DNA from: Verrucomicrobiota bacterium
Lineage (GTDB): Bacteria; Verrucomicrobiota; Verrucomicrobiia; Verrucomicrobiales; DEV007
Assembly (NCBI GenBank): GCA_963205275.1
Contig: CAUJIH010000011.1
Coordinates: 1-64,000, forward strand
Length of the DNA: 64,000 bases
Direction: 5' to 3'
The notes under the pieces were generated by a model. The model did no database searches. It was not told the DNA's origin and saw nothing but the letters and a program-made list of their open reading frames with translations. Within the stretch, counting starts at the first letter, position 1, and each line of letters begins with the position of its first letter. Below are positions 7,870 through 18,239 of the stretch, in pieces. The position numbers were made by a program, and so were the translations under genes.

Positions 7870-9939
7870 ATGCTCCACTTCCGTCTCGCTGATACCTTTT
7901 CTGACAGTCTCACCAAACTCACTGCCCAAGAGCAGAAGGCGGTGAAGATGACGGTGTTTGACATGCAGATGGATCACGCTCACCCGTCGCTCCAATTTCA
8001 TCGAGTAGATAAGGCGAAGGATGCGAATTTCTGGTCGGCTCGTGCCAGCGGGGATATACGCATCATTGTGCACAAAACAGCCGCTGACTTTCTCGTCTGC
8101 TACGTGGATCATCACGATGCCGCGTATGCCTGGGCCATGAAGCGCAAAATCGTCCAACATCCCAAAACCGGGGCGATGCAGCTGGTGGAGTTAGAACACA
8201 AGCTCATTGAAATTCCACAATACAAACAGGTATCTGTAGATGCGCCCACAGAGCAGGCATCGGCCAAAAGCCTAAACTCTCTATTTGCAGATCATTCGGA
8301 TGACGAATTGCTTTCCTACGGAGTCCCAGAAGAATGGCTGGATGAGGTCAAGCAAGCCACGGAGGAAAGCTTGCTGGATCTGGCCGAGCGTCTGCCGGGG
8401 GAAGCAGCGGAGGCCTTACTGGAACTCGCGGTTGGAAATACGCCGGAACTACCACCGACGCCGGAGACTGGTGCCGCTACAGGCTTCGACCACGCAGACT
8501 CGCAACGTCGCTTCCGTCTCATTACGGACCATGATGAGCTAGAGATCGCACTGGAATACCCGTGGGAGAAGTGGACAATCTTTCTCCATCCCTCACAAAA
8601 GTCGGCAGTGGAAGCGAATTACCACGGTCCGGCACGAGTGACTGGCTCCGCTGGCACAGGAAAGACAATCGTTGCCTTGCACCGTGCCGCTTTCCTCGCC
8701 AAGGCGAATCCTCAAGCTCGTATTCTGCTCACCACCTTTTCCCAAGCATTGGCCGAATTGCTGGAAATCAAACTGGATCGATTGGTAGGCGCGGAGACGG
8801 AGTTGAGAAAGCGCATCGAACTCCGCTCGCTGCCCAAGCTGGTGCAGGAGTGGACAGGCGACTTTACAGAACCGAGTGCCGAGGAACTAGCCGAATGGAC
8901 GGCTGAAGCCATGGAATCCACGCCTGATCAATCATTTCCCCCGCGATTTGTGCGCGATGAATGGGCGCACATCTTCGATGCCTATCAGATCCATGATCTC
9001 GATGACTATCTCGCAGTGTCTCGTCATGGACGTGGCACTCGACTGGTCGCTTCTCAGCGAAAAACCATGTTTGATCTCATGGAGAACTTGCGACAGCGCA
9101 TCCACGCTGCTGGCAAGCGAACTCTGGCGGAAGTCTATCATCAGCTAGGCGAGGAGCACGCCCAGAGCTACGATCACGTCATCGTGGACGAGGCTCAAGA
9201 CCTCAGTGTCCCGGCTCTAAAATTCCTCTCTGCCATCACCAAAGAGGGAGACAACAATCTGTATTTTGCAGGAGATACTGGGCAGCGTATTTTTCAACTT
9301 CCTTTCTCTTGGAGCAGCCTAGGGATCAACATCCGTGGTCGATCTCGCACTCTGCGAGTCAATTACCGCACCAGCCACCAGATCCGCCAACGTGCCGATA
9401 CCCTGCTAGATGAGACGATCATCGACGGCGATGGCATCGAGGAATCTCGTCGTGGTATCGTGTCTGTCTTCAACGGCCCACCGCCCCAATGCTTCATTGC
9501 AGAGTCACAGGAGGAAGAAATCGAGCACGTAGTCGAGCATTTGTACGATCTGCTCGAACGTGGCTTTGCTCCTGAGCAAGTCGGCATCTTCGTGCGCAGC
9601 CGTGCGCAAATGGCACGCGCCCGTGCCACTCTGAAGCAAGCTGGTATGAAGTGGGACGAGCTAGAAAACACCCGCCATCCCAGCACCGACCGCATTTCTC
9701 TCAGCACTATGCACCTCGCCAAAGGTCTGGAATACCGCGCCGTCATCATCATGGCCTGTGACGACGAAATTATCCCTCTGGAAGAGCGCATTGAAGCCGC
9801 TCAAGATCAAGATGCCTTGGAAGAAGTGTATAACACCGAGCGCCATCTCCTCTACGTCGCCTGCACCCGTGCCCGCGAAGAACTGCTCATCACTGCCACA
9901 GATCCCGAGTCAGAGTTCCTTGCCGATAGCTTTGTCTAG
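7870..9939 (+). CDS. RelE/ParE-like N-terminal domain fused to UvrD/Rep-like SF1 helicase
   Basis: N-term 'FWSARASGDIRIIVHKTAADFLVCYVDHHDAAYAWAMKRKI' resembles the RelE/YoeB toxin core. Helicase motifs: 'GSAGTGKTIVALHRA', 'HVIVDEAQDLSV', 'NYRTSHQIRQRAD', 'STMHLAKGLEYRAVII', 'LLYVACTRAREELLI'. Confidence 0.85.
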   Translation: MLHFRLADTFSDSLTKLTAQEQKAVKMTVFDMQMDHAHPSLQFHRVDKAKDANFWSARASGDIRIIVHKTAADFLVCYVDHHDAAYAWAMKRKIVQHPKTGAMQLVELEHKLIEIPQYKQVSVDAPTEQASAKSLNSLFADHSDDELLSYGVPEEWLDEVKQATEESLLDLAERLPGEAAEALLELAVGNTPELPPTPETGAATGFDHADSQRRFRLITDHDELEIALEYPWEKWTIFLHPSQKSAVEANYHGPARVTGSAGTGKTIVALHRAAFLAKANPQARILLTTFSQALAELLEIKLDRLVGAETELRKRIELRSLPKLVQEWTGDFTEPSAEELAEWTAEAMESTPDQSFPPRFVRDEWAHIFDAYQIHDLDDYLAVSRHGRGTRLVASQRKTMFDLMENLRQRIHAAGKRTLAEVYHQLGEEHAQSYDHVIVDEAQDLSVPALKFLSAITKEGDNNLYFAGDTGQRIFQLPFSWSSLGINIRGRSRTLRVNYRTSHQIRQRADTLLDETIIDGDGIEESRRGIVSVFNGPPPQCFIAESQEEEIEHVVEHLYDLLERGFAPEQVGIFVRSRAQMARARATLKQAGMKWDELENTRHPSTDRISLSTMHLAKGLEYRAVIIMACDDEIIPLEERIEAAQDQDALEEVYNTERHLLYVACTRAREELLITATDPESEFLADSFV

Positions 9940-9970
9940 TCCGGACCCGCGATCATCCCGGCGCCGCAGG

Positions 9971-9999
9971 CTTTGGAGTGCGGCGTGAAGCGCCGCTTT
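9971..9999. repeat. Solitary REP palindrome
   Basis: ctttggagt-GCGGCG-tgaag-CGCCGC-ttt (stem 9980-9985 / 9991-9996); same consensus as the upstream BIMEs. Confidence 0.8.
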
Positions 10000-10102
10000 T
10001 GCGAAACCCGAGCGACAGAAGGAAAAGGGTACGTTTTCAGGTGGCGGTTATTTACGGGGTCATGCAACATTTCTTAACACAACTTTCGCTCGGTTCTGGT
10101 CC

Positions 10103-10812
10103 ATGTCCGTGTACCGTCAAGAAATAATCGCAGCAGAGTTGAAACAGGTTCCCGTGCTTCATGCGGACGAAACGGGCGTGCGTTGCTGCAAAAAGACTCA
10201 TTGGCTACACGTTGTCGCACCGAGCACCTGACCCATGACAGCGACAGCGACAAGCGCGGACTGGAAGGCATGAGCGACGGCGGAGTGTTGCCGGAATATC
10301 GTAACAAACTCATGCACGACTTTTGGGGAGCCTACGACAAGCTCGAACACTGCGAACACCTGCGCTGCAATGCGCACCTGCTGAGAGAGCTCAAATCCTG
10401 CGCCGAAGACGGACACCAATGGGCGGCAGAATTGTCGGGTGCTCTGATCACGATGAAGCAGGCGCGGTACCAAGCGTTGCGTGAGGAGAAGCCGCCGGGG
10501 AAGAAGGGGCGCGTCAAGCAGAGCCGTGAGCACAACCTGCTCAAGCGCCTGAAGAAGAAGAAGGCTGAGATCATTGCCTTTCTGCACGATCCGAGCCTTC
10601 CCTTCGACAACAATCAAGCGGAGCGTGATTTGCGGATGATGAAAGTGCCGCAAAAAGTCTCTGGTTGCTTTCGCAGCGAAGACGGGGCCAAGATGTTCTG
10701 CGTCATCCGCAGCTACCTGTCCACGGCACGCAAACAAGGCCTGAGCATTATCGAGGCCATCCGCAACGCCCTGTGCGGATACCCCCAGCCCTTTGCTGTG
10801 GGTGCTGAATAG
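10103..10812 (+). pseudogene. IS66-family transposase (TnpC) remnant, N-terminally truncated and frameshifted
   Basis: Frame 2 reads 'VPVLHADETGVRCCKKTHWLHVVAPST*' (10103-10231). Continuation lies in frame 1: 'LTHDSDSDKRGLEGMSDGGVLPEYRNKLMHDFWGAYDKLEHCEHLRCNAHLLREL...LPFDNNQAERDLRMMKVPQKVSGCFRSEDGA'. Confidence 0.88.
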
Positions 10813-10879
10813 GTACGTTTCTTGAAAGTTCTCTGAAAAATTCGCTTGCAGAATTCAGCAATTCTTTTATAACAATTCA

Positions 10880-12847
10880 ATGCATCGTTATATATTGATT
10901 TGTTGTTTCTCACTTGCCTTCACTCTTCCCGCGCTCTCGCAGGGCGACGCCACGAATCTCAATCCCACCGTGGTCGAAGCGACCAGCCCGGCACGGAAGG
11001 CGATTCAGCGGAAAGAGTCTCTTCAACAGGCACTCATGCCTAAGATTGACACGGCCACTCCTCCGTTGACCATCTCCGACGCGGCGGAAGTACCGAGCTT
11101 TCTTGAGCAGACTCTACCCTCGGTCGATACACTCTCTGCGACGGATATTCGCGTTTTGCAGAGACGCGACCTGACGGATGTATTACGCCAATCCGCCGGG
11201 CTTCATCTGGTACAGACCGGACAGATGGGAGCACAGAGTTCCCTGTTTATCCGTGGAATGGAAAGCAATCATACCGTAGTGATGTTAGATGGCCGTCGAT
11301 TGCCTCCCGGACTCGGTGGAATGTATCAGCTCGAATCACTGGATCTCTCGACTCTGGAATCAGTCCAACTGCTCCGTGGAGCGGCCAGTTCTCTCTACGG
11401 ATCGGATGCACTCGCAGGTGCGATCAATCTCCGCTCGACAGATGCTCGCTACGTAGAGTCCGACACTCTCGAGTCCTACGCTGAAGGGGGTTCATTTGAT
11501 ACATTCCGCATGGGACATAAGCTGACTCTGCGGGACGGACGAGCTTCAGCCGCCCTCGATACGAGCTGGCTGACAACGGCCAATGACCGCCCCTTTTCTG
11601 ACTACGAAAATCGTGTTCTGCGCGGTAGTTTCGCTTACGATCTGGGCGAAGGAGCATTCCTCGACGTACTCGGATACATTCAAAATTCCGATCTCCAGGT
11701 TCCGGGTTCTCGCCTGAGTCCGACTTTCCCCGAATCCCAGTTAAATCATTACCAAACCTCGCTCTTCTCCCCTCGATTCAGTGTGACTCGGGACGAATGG
11801 GATTTCTCACTGCTCTACAGCTACACAAAGAGCGATCTGGAGGCGACGAAGGATGTCTTTTTCAATGACAGCCTGCTCAAACAATGGGGCCATGAACTCG
11901 AAGCCGTCTTCCACTGGCATCCTGACAAGTCTGCGACCTACACTCTCGGTGCTGGATACTATTCCAACGGATTCGAGCGCATCCCTCTGATCCCGGGATT
12001 TTTCAATCCTGCTGCGGAGTTTGACTACGGCTATACCAGCATCTTCGCCCAAGCGGAAATGAATCTGCCTGCGAACTTTCACCTTGTGGTCGGAGGCCGT
12101 CACGACGAGCAGGACTCCTTCACCAGCAAACCCACCTGGAGCGCGCAGCTCGACTACACCGTCGAGCCGACCGGCACTGTCCTCTTTGCCAAAGCTGCGA
12201 CCGGCTATAAGGCACCATCAGGACAGGATTTCATCTACCTAGCACCGACGGTGCTCCCGTCCACACTCGCGCCGGAAGAGAGCTTCACCCGTGAGTTCGG
12301 CTTGCGGCAGCCGATCTTTAATCCGCGAAGCTCGATTTCCGTTACCTATTTCGAAAATAAAATCGATAATCTGATCGACATCGATCCCTTCACCTTCGTC
12401 AATCCTGCCATCGTCGATACGGAGAGTTCAGGAGTGGAGTTGGAGACGGTTCTGTCGCCTACGGAGAATCTCAGCTTTTACGTGAATGCTACTTGGTTGG
12501 ATGCACACGTCCTGCGCGGTCAGTATCTCGGCGGGTTTGGTGGCAATCCCGGTGATCGTCTGCCGCGCCGTCCCGAGTTCGCTCTCTCCGGAGGAGTTGT
12601 GTATTCTGGCGATGGCTGGAAGCTCGGCGCTGAGTTAAGTGGTGCCTATAAGAGGCTCGATACTCCCGGCGTGATTCTCGACGATTACACGGTAGCGAGA
12701 ATCTTCGGTAGCTACGAGATTACCGACCAAGTGGAAATCTATGGCCGGATCGAGAATCTTTTCGATCACGATTACGAGACGACCCGAGGCTTTGATGCAG
12801 CCGGACTCGGTGCCTTCGCCGGAGTGCGTATTCTCTGGGGTAAATAA
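10880..12847 (+). CDS. TonB-dependent outer-membrane receptor (BtuB-like)
   Basis: Signal peptide, 'NPTVVEATS' TonB-box-like, plug domain 'DVLRQSAGLHLVQTGQMGAQSSLFIRGMESNHTVVMLDGRRLPPGLGG...LESVQLLRGAASSLYGSDALAGAINL', C-terminal 'FDHDYETTRGFDAAGLGAFAGVRILW'. Next to metH. Confidence 0.9.
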   Translation: MHRYILICCFSLAFTLPALSQGDATNLNPTVVEATSPARKAIQRKESLQQALMPKIDTATPPLTISDAAEVPSFLEQTLPSVDTLSATDIRVLQRRDLTDVLRQSAGLHLVQTGQMGAQSSLFIRGMESNHTVVMLDGRRLPPGLGGMYQLESLDLSTLESVQLLRGAASSLYGSDALAGAINLRSTDARYVESDTLESYAEGGSFDTFRMGHKLTLRDGRASAALDTSWLTTANDRPFSDYENRVLRGSFAYDLGEGAFLDVLGYIQNSDLQVPGSRLSPTFPESQLNHYQTSLFSPRFSVTRDEWDFSLLYSYTKSDLEATKDVFFNDSLLKQWGHELEAVFHWHPDKSATYTLGAGYYSNGFERIPLIPGFFNPAAEFDYGYTSIFAQAEMNLPANFHLVVGGRHDEQDSFTSKPTWSAQLDYTVEPTGTVLFAKAATGYKAPSGQDFIYLAPTVLPSTLAPEESFTREFGLRQPIFNPRSSISVTYFENKIDNLIDIDPFTFVNPAIVDTESSGVELETVLSPTENLSFYVNATWLDAHVLRGQYLGGFGGNPGDRLPRRPEFALSGGVVYSGDGWKLGAELSGAYKRLDTPGVILDDYTVARIFGSYEITDQVEIYGRIENLFDHDYETTRGFDAAGLGAFAGVRILWGK

Positions 12848-12889
12848 GCCCGGAGTCTCTCCTCCATATCCTCCCCTCCTTTCTTATTT

Positions 12890-15800
12890 ATGAAAACTTC
12901 GCCATACCATCCATCAGAACTCACTCGTGACCTTCAGGCGGAACTGAAAAAGCGCATTCTCGTGATCGATGGAGCCATGGGAACCACGATCCGTGAATAT
13001 AAGCTCACGGAGGCAGAGGCACGTGGCGAGGCCTTCGCGAGCAACAAAAAGGATCTGCTCAATAATGGAGACATCCTCTCGATCACCCGACCCGATGTGA
13101 TCGGCGATATTCACAAGCGCTTCCTGGAGGCGGGGGCCGATATCCTTATCACAAACACCTTTTCTGGCACCATCCTTGCCCAGAGCGAATTTTTCGTCAC
13201 CGATCCACGAGAGTCGGGGAAAGGTCGCAAAGACCCGGAATTCTTCGCACGTGAGGTGTGCGACAATGAATTCCTCCGCGATCTGAGCTGGAACCTGAAC
13301 GTCGAATCCGCAAAGCTTGCTCGTCAATGGTGCGACCGATTCAGTCATGACACAGGTCGCCGCCGCTACGTCGCCGGATCAATCGGTCCGATGACCGTCT
13401 CTCTGACGAATGCCCCCGATGCGGACGACCCCGTATTCCGTGTCATCACTTTCGACCAAGTGCGTGATGCCTATAAACAACAGGTGAAAGCCCTCATCGA
13501 GGGAGGAGCGGACATCATGCTCGTCGAAACGATTTTCGATTCTCTGAACGCCAAAGCCGCTCTCGTCGCTCTGCAGGAGGTTTTTGAAGAAGAAGGACGC
13601 GAGTTTCCCATCATCGTATCTGCCGCTGTCGGTCGCGGAGGTGAGACAATGATCTCGGCTCAGAAGGCGGAGGCTCTCTGGAATGCAGTGGCCCACGTTC
13701 ATCCGTTAGCCATCGGACTCAACTGTTCACTCGGCCCAGATCTGATGGCTCCCCACCTGGCGGAACTCGCACGCGTCGCTGGCACGAATATCTCCGTCTA
13801 TCCCAATGCCGGTCTTCCGAATCCACTCGCTCCCACCGGCTTCGACCTGCTCCCTCCAGACATGGCACGTGAGATCGAAAGCTTCGCCGCTAACGGATTG
13901 GTCAATCTCGTCGGTGGTTGTTGCGGGAATTCTGCTGACCACATCGCCGCCATCGCGAAAGTTGCGGAGCGCTACGCACCTCGCTCGATTCCGGCACTAG
14001 CTCCGGCGATGCGTCTCAGCGGATCTGAGGTATTCAATCAGACTCATGAGCGGGGATTCCTCATGATCGGCGAACGAACGAATGTAATGGGTTCGCCAAA
14101 GTTTTCGAAAATGGTAAAGGCGGGGCAACTGGAAGAAGCTGCTGCCATCGCTCGTCAGCAAGTGGAGAACGGAGCACCCGTGATCGACGTCTGTATGGAC
14201 GAAGGAATGCTCGACGGCGTGGACATGATGAACCGCTTCCTACACATCCTAGCAGGCGAACCCGACGTCGCAGCCGTGCCTGTGATGGTCGATTCCTCAA
14301 AATGGAGCGTCATTCAGGCTGGCCTCAAATGCTTGCAGGGCAAAGGGATCGTGAACTCGATCTCCCTGAAGGAAGGCGAGGAAGTCTTCATCGCCCATGC
14401 CCGAGAGGTAATGAAATATGGTGCCGCAGTCGTCGTGATGGCTTTCGACGAACAAGGTCAGGCGTCGAGCTACGAAGACAAAATCCGGATCTGTGAGCGA
14501 GCCTATCGAATTCTGGTGGATCAAGTAGGCTTCGACCCAGAGGACATTATCTTCGATCCGAATATCCTGACCATCGCTACCGGGATGGAGGAGCACAACA
14601 ACTACGCAGTCGATTTTATCAAGGCCACTCGCTGGATCAAAGAGAATCTGCCGGGGGCCAAGGTCAGCGGCGGAGTCTCGAACATCTCCTTCTCCTTTCG
14701 TGGAAACAACGCCGTGCGCGAGGCGATGCACTCCGTCTTCCTCTACCACGCCGGGAAAGCTGGCATGGACATGGGGATCGTAAATGCCGGAATGCTGGGA
14801 GTCTATGATCAGATCGAGCCGAAACTGAAGAAACTTGTCGAAGACGTTGTCCTAAATCTCCTACCGGAAGCCACGGAGGAGCTGATCAATTACGCTGAAG
14901 AATTGAAAGCTCAGGGCGCTGGGAAAAAGGACAATGGAGAAAACACTGCTCTCGCTTGGCGTTCGGGGAACTATGCTGAACGTATTTCCCATGCGATCGT
15001 TCGGGGAATCGTCGATTTTGTTGAGGAAGACACAGAGGAAGCCCGTGCGGCACTGGGAAAACCACTCGACGTGATCGAAGGCCCTCTCATGGACGGGATG
15101 AAGATCGTGGGAGAACTCTTCGGAGCTGGAAAAATGTTCCTCCCTCAGGTCGTTAAAAGCGCCCGGGTAATGAAAAAGGCCGTCGCCTATCTCGAACCTT
15201 TCATGCTCGCTGAGAAAGAGGAAGGCGCAGAAGATAACGCCCCCGTCGTGGTAACATGCACAGTGAAAGGTGATGTCCATGACATTGGAAAAAATATTGT
15301 TGGTGTCGTATTGAGTTGCAATGGCTATAAGGTCATCGATCTCGGCGTGATGGTTGACTGCGACCGCATCCTCACTGCCGCGAAGGAGTACAAGGCCGAC
15401 ATCATCGGCTTCAGCGGGCTGATCACTCCTTCACTCGACGAGATGATCTACAATGCCAAAGAGTTTCAGCGCCGAGGTGAAACCATCCCAATCCTCATCG
15501 GCGGAGCGACTACCTCACGAGCACACACAGCGGTAAAAATCGCGCCGAACTATTCCAATCCGGTCGTACATGTGCTCGATGCGTCACTGGTCGTCGGAGT
15601 GTGCAATTCCCTGCTATCTGAAAATCTGCGCGAGCAATTTCTCGCGGACAATCTCGCCCGGCAGGCACACGAACGTGAGCTGTTTTCCGGCAAGGTTTCC
15701 CAAACCGTTTACGTTCCCTACGAAGAAGCTCTCCAGGCGGGGGACAAAGTGGACTGGGCGACTGTCGAAATTGCCGCAGCACCAGAGATTGGCAGTCATG

Positions 15801-16684
15801 TGATCGACCCTTTCTCTTTGGAAGAAATCGCGGAGATCATGGACTGGACTCCCTTCTTCCATGCTTGGCAGTTGCGCGGGGTGTTTCCGAAGATTCTTCA
15901 GCACGAGAAACACGGCGAGACAGCACGCAAGCTCTACGAAGATGCTCTGCGCATCCGTGATGAACTGATCGCTAACCAGCGTATCTATGCGCGTGGCGTC
16001 TGGGGTATCTGGCCCGCCGCATCCACTGGACAGGACGTGCAGCTCTACACCGACGAATCGCGCTCGGATATTTTGGAAACTTTCTATTTCCTTCGTCAAC
16101 AGAAAGAAAAAGTCCAAGCGAGTTCGGCGCATCTGAGTCTCGCCGACTTCGTAGCTCCGATCAGCAGTGGACGGTCAGACTATCTCGGTGCATTCGCCGT
16201 GACGGCAGGAAATGAAGTCGAAGAGTACGCGAAATCCTTCCGTGATGCGGGCGATGATTACACCGCCATTATTATTCAAGCTCTGGCGGACCGCTTTGCG
16301 GAAGGATCGGCTGAGTTACTGCATCGAAAAGTACGGCAGTTCATGGGCTTTGGAAAAAGTGAGAATCTGACCGTCGAGGATATGATCGCCGAACGCTATC
16401 GTGGCATCCGCCCCGCCGCCGGATACCCCGCCTGTCCGGATCACTCTGAGAAAAAGACCCTCTGGCGCTTGCTCGATGTTGAAGCAAAAACCGGTATCCA
16501 GATCACCGAAAGCTACGCCATGTTCCCGCCTTCGAGCGTCAGTGGTCTGTATTTCTTCAACGAGGCCGCACGGTATTTCAACGTCGGGAAAATCGATCGC
16601 GACCAGTTCGACTCCTATGCACAGCGCAAAGGCATGACACAAACCGAGGCCGACAAGTGGCTAGCGCCTTGCTTGGAGGAGTGA
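12890..16684 (+). CDS. metH: Cobalamin-dependent methionine synthase
   Basis: Full-length homocysteine, pterin, cobalamin ('[31 protein letters not shown]') and activation domains ('[17 protein letters not shown]', '[18 protein letters not shown]'). Confidence 0.97.
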   Translation: MKTSPYHPSELTRDLQAELKKRILVIDGAMGTTIREYKLTEAEARGEAFASNKKDLLNNGDILSITRPDVIGDIHKRFLEAGADILITNTFSGTILAQSEFFVTDPRESGKGRKDPEFFAREVCDNEFLRDLSWNLNVESAKLARQWCDRFSHDTGRRRYVAGSIGPMTVSLTNAPDADDPVFRVITFDQVRDAYKQQVKALIEGGADIMLVETIFDSLNAKAALVALQEVFEEEGREFPIIVSAAVGRGGETMISAQKAEALWNAVAHVHPLAIGLNCSLGPDLMAPHLAELARVAGTNISVYPNAGLPNPLAPTGFDLLPPDMAREIESFAANGLVNLVGGCCGNSADHIAAIAKVAERYAPRSIPALAPAMRLSGSEVFNQTHERGFLMIGERTNVMGSPKFSKMVKAGQLEEAAAIARQQVENGAPVIDVCMDEGMLDGVDMMNRFLHILAGEPDVAAVPVMVDSSKWSVIQAGLKCLQGKGIVNSISLKEGEEVFIAHAREVMKYGAAVVVMAFDEQGQASSYEDKIRICERAYRILVDQVGFDPEDIIFDPNILTIATGMEEHNNYAVDFIKATRWIKENLPGAKVSGGVSNISFSFRGNNAVREAMHSVFLYHAGKAGMDMGIVNAGMLGVYDQIEPKLKKLVEDVVLNLLPEATEELINYAEELKAQGAGKKDNGENTALAWRSGNYAERISHAIVRGIVDFVEEDTEEARAALGKPLDVIEGPLMDGMKIVGELFGAGKMFLPQVVKSARVMKKAVAYLEPFMLAEKEEGAEDNAPVVVTCTVKGDVHDIGKNIVGVVLSCNGYKVIDLGVMVDCDRILTAAKEYKADIIGFSGLITPSLDEMIYNAKEFQRRGETIPILIGGATTSRAHTAVKIAPNYSNPVVHVLDASLVVGVCNSLLSENLREQFLADNLARQAHERELFSGKVSQTVYVPYEEALQAGDKVDWATVEIAAAPEIGSHVIDPFSLEEIAEIMDWTPFFHAWQLRGVFPKILQHEKHGETARKLYEDALRIRDELIANQRIYARGVWGIWPAASTGQDVQLYTDESRSDILETFYFLRQQKEKVQASSAHLSLADFVAPISSGRSDYLGAFAVTAGNEVEEYAKSFRDAGDDYTAIIIQALADRFAEGSAELLHRKVRQFMGFGKSENLTVEDMIAERYRGIRPAAGYPACPDHSEKKTLWRLLDVEAKTGIQITESYAMFPPSSVSGLYFFNEAARYFNVGKIDRDQFDSYAQRKGMTQTEADKWLAPCLEE

Positions 16685-16824
16685 GGAATTCGCAGCGAGA
16701 TCGACTACTGATCGCACGGCGCCTTAAAAAATCTCCTTCTCCGACCCTGTCGAACGCCCAATGACGAATCGGCGTATCGGCAGCGACACAAGAAGGAGAT
16801 TCTCGGAATTTCACTGGGCCTGAC

Positions 16825-17841
16825 TCAGCCAATCTGAACAGAACCGTCGAGGCTCTTCGTGAACTTGTGCACAACCTCACCTTTCGCATTGTGATACGTG
16901 AAAAGTATCTTGTCAGCGCTCAGATTCATGTGGAGAAAGCCATTAATCCCCTCCCCATAGGGAATCGGTCGCTTGGTGCTGATCACGGGACGTGTGGTCG
17001 CTCCCCCTGCGCCGGCCAATAGGAATGAGGTGAACTTCCCGTCGATCTCGATATGCTGGAGATCGTGATCGTGTCCGGCTAGGTAGGCATGGACTTTGTG
17101 CTCCTGAAAGAGTGGCCCCCATGAATCGATCAGACGCTGTGTGTCCTTGTGCGAACCGTTGCTGTAGAGCGGAAAGTGCGACATAACAATTGTAAAGGGA
17201 GCACGCGGTTTAGCCAACTCCTCCTTCAGCCAAGCATCCTGTTCAGCCGCTTCCTTTTTAGTTCGATATGTAAAGGTTTTCCCGGTTTTCTTGTTTCTGG
17301 AAGTGCCGACCGTATTGCTGTCGAGAGCGATCACCGTTGCATACGGTGAGGCCTCCGGCCCCAGTTCAAAGCGGAACCACTTGGCCGGCATTTTCCAACG
17401 CGTCCCCGGCTTTTTGGAATATTCCAACTGCACCTTCTCACCGCCGATGTTGTTCGAGTAATCGTGATTCCCTAGCACAGCATAAAACGGGCCGGGAAAA
17501 ACAGAAGCCGGGTACATATCTTCAAACACTTCTTTCCAAAGCGTCGAGTCCACGGAGAACTTTCCTTTATCTACTGCGTAGAAATTATCTCCGAGCAAGA
17601 GCATGCAATCGGGAGTCAGATTCGATGTCTGACAAAATTTCGCCATGGTTTCCGCAACCTTCTTTTGAGCAGCACCAGTTGTACCGAAGTCACCGATGAT
17701 CAGTGCGTTTACTGATTTTCCATCACCCGCCGCTCCATGCACGGATCGGGAGAGGAGATCTAGGGAGAGAAGTGCGCCGGAGCCGAGGAGTGTCTTTAAC
17801 GTACGGCGGCGACTGGGATGACTTTGGCTCGTTTCGATCAT
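16825..17841 (-). CDS. Metallophosphoesterase (purple acid phosphatase-like), probable Tat-exported
   Basis: 'RRRTLKTLLGSGALLSLDL' leader; 'IGDFGTTG', 'LLGDNFYAVDKG', 'VLGNHDYSNN', 'VMSHFPLYSNGSH', 'LAGHDHDLQHIE'. Confidence 0.88.
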   Translation of the reverse strand: MIETSQSHPSRRRTLKTLLGSGALLSLDLLSRSVHGAAGDGKSVNALIIGDFGTTGAAQKKVAETMAKFCQTSNLTPDCMLLLGDNFYAVDKGKFSVDSTLWKEVFEDMYPASVFPGPFYAVLGNHDYSNNIGGEKVQLEYSKKPGTRWKMPAKWFRFELGPEASPYATVIALDSNTVGTSRNKKTGKTFTYRTKKEAAEQDAWLKEELAKPRAPFTIVMSHFPLYSNGSHKDTQRLIDSWGPLFQEHKVHAYLAGHDHDLQHIEIDGKFTSFLLAGAGGATTRPVISTKRPIPYGEGINGFLHMNLSADKILFTYHNAKGEVVHKFTKSLDGSVQIG

Positions 17842-18239
17842 GGGAATAAGTTAGAAGTAGATGTTGATGGGAGTCTGGAGAACAGCCTGAATGAATTCTG
17901 GGACTATAAGAGGTTATCGCCATAGTGGGAGCGGCGCAGTTACGGTAATTTTTGTAAAATCTACCGATTTTAAGTATCGCGTCTTGAAACCAAATCCGAC
18001 AAAAGAACGGAAAAGAGAAGCACTTCGACGCGAGCTAACTACCCTAATGATCGCTATCGTAGGGCATGATCTATTCAAACTTCGACTCAAGGACCAAGGG
18101 AACTTTGGCAATCCCAGCCGAGCGGCTTCGCTCACTGCGTGAACTGGAAGCCCGCATTCGTCTGAAACGCGATATTCGCAAGCGACTGCGTATGTCGGGC
18201 AAGTCTCGCAAGTCTTTGGCGCTACCCTGAGTGCCTGAG

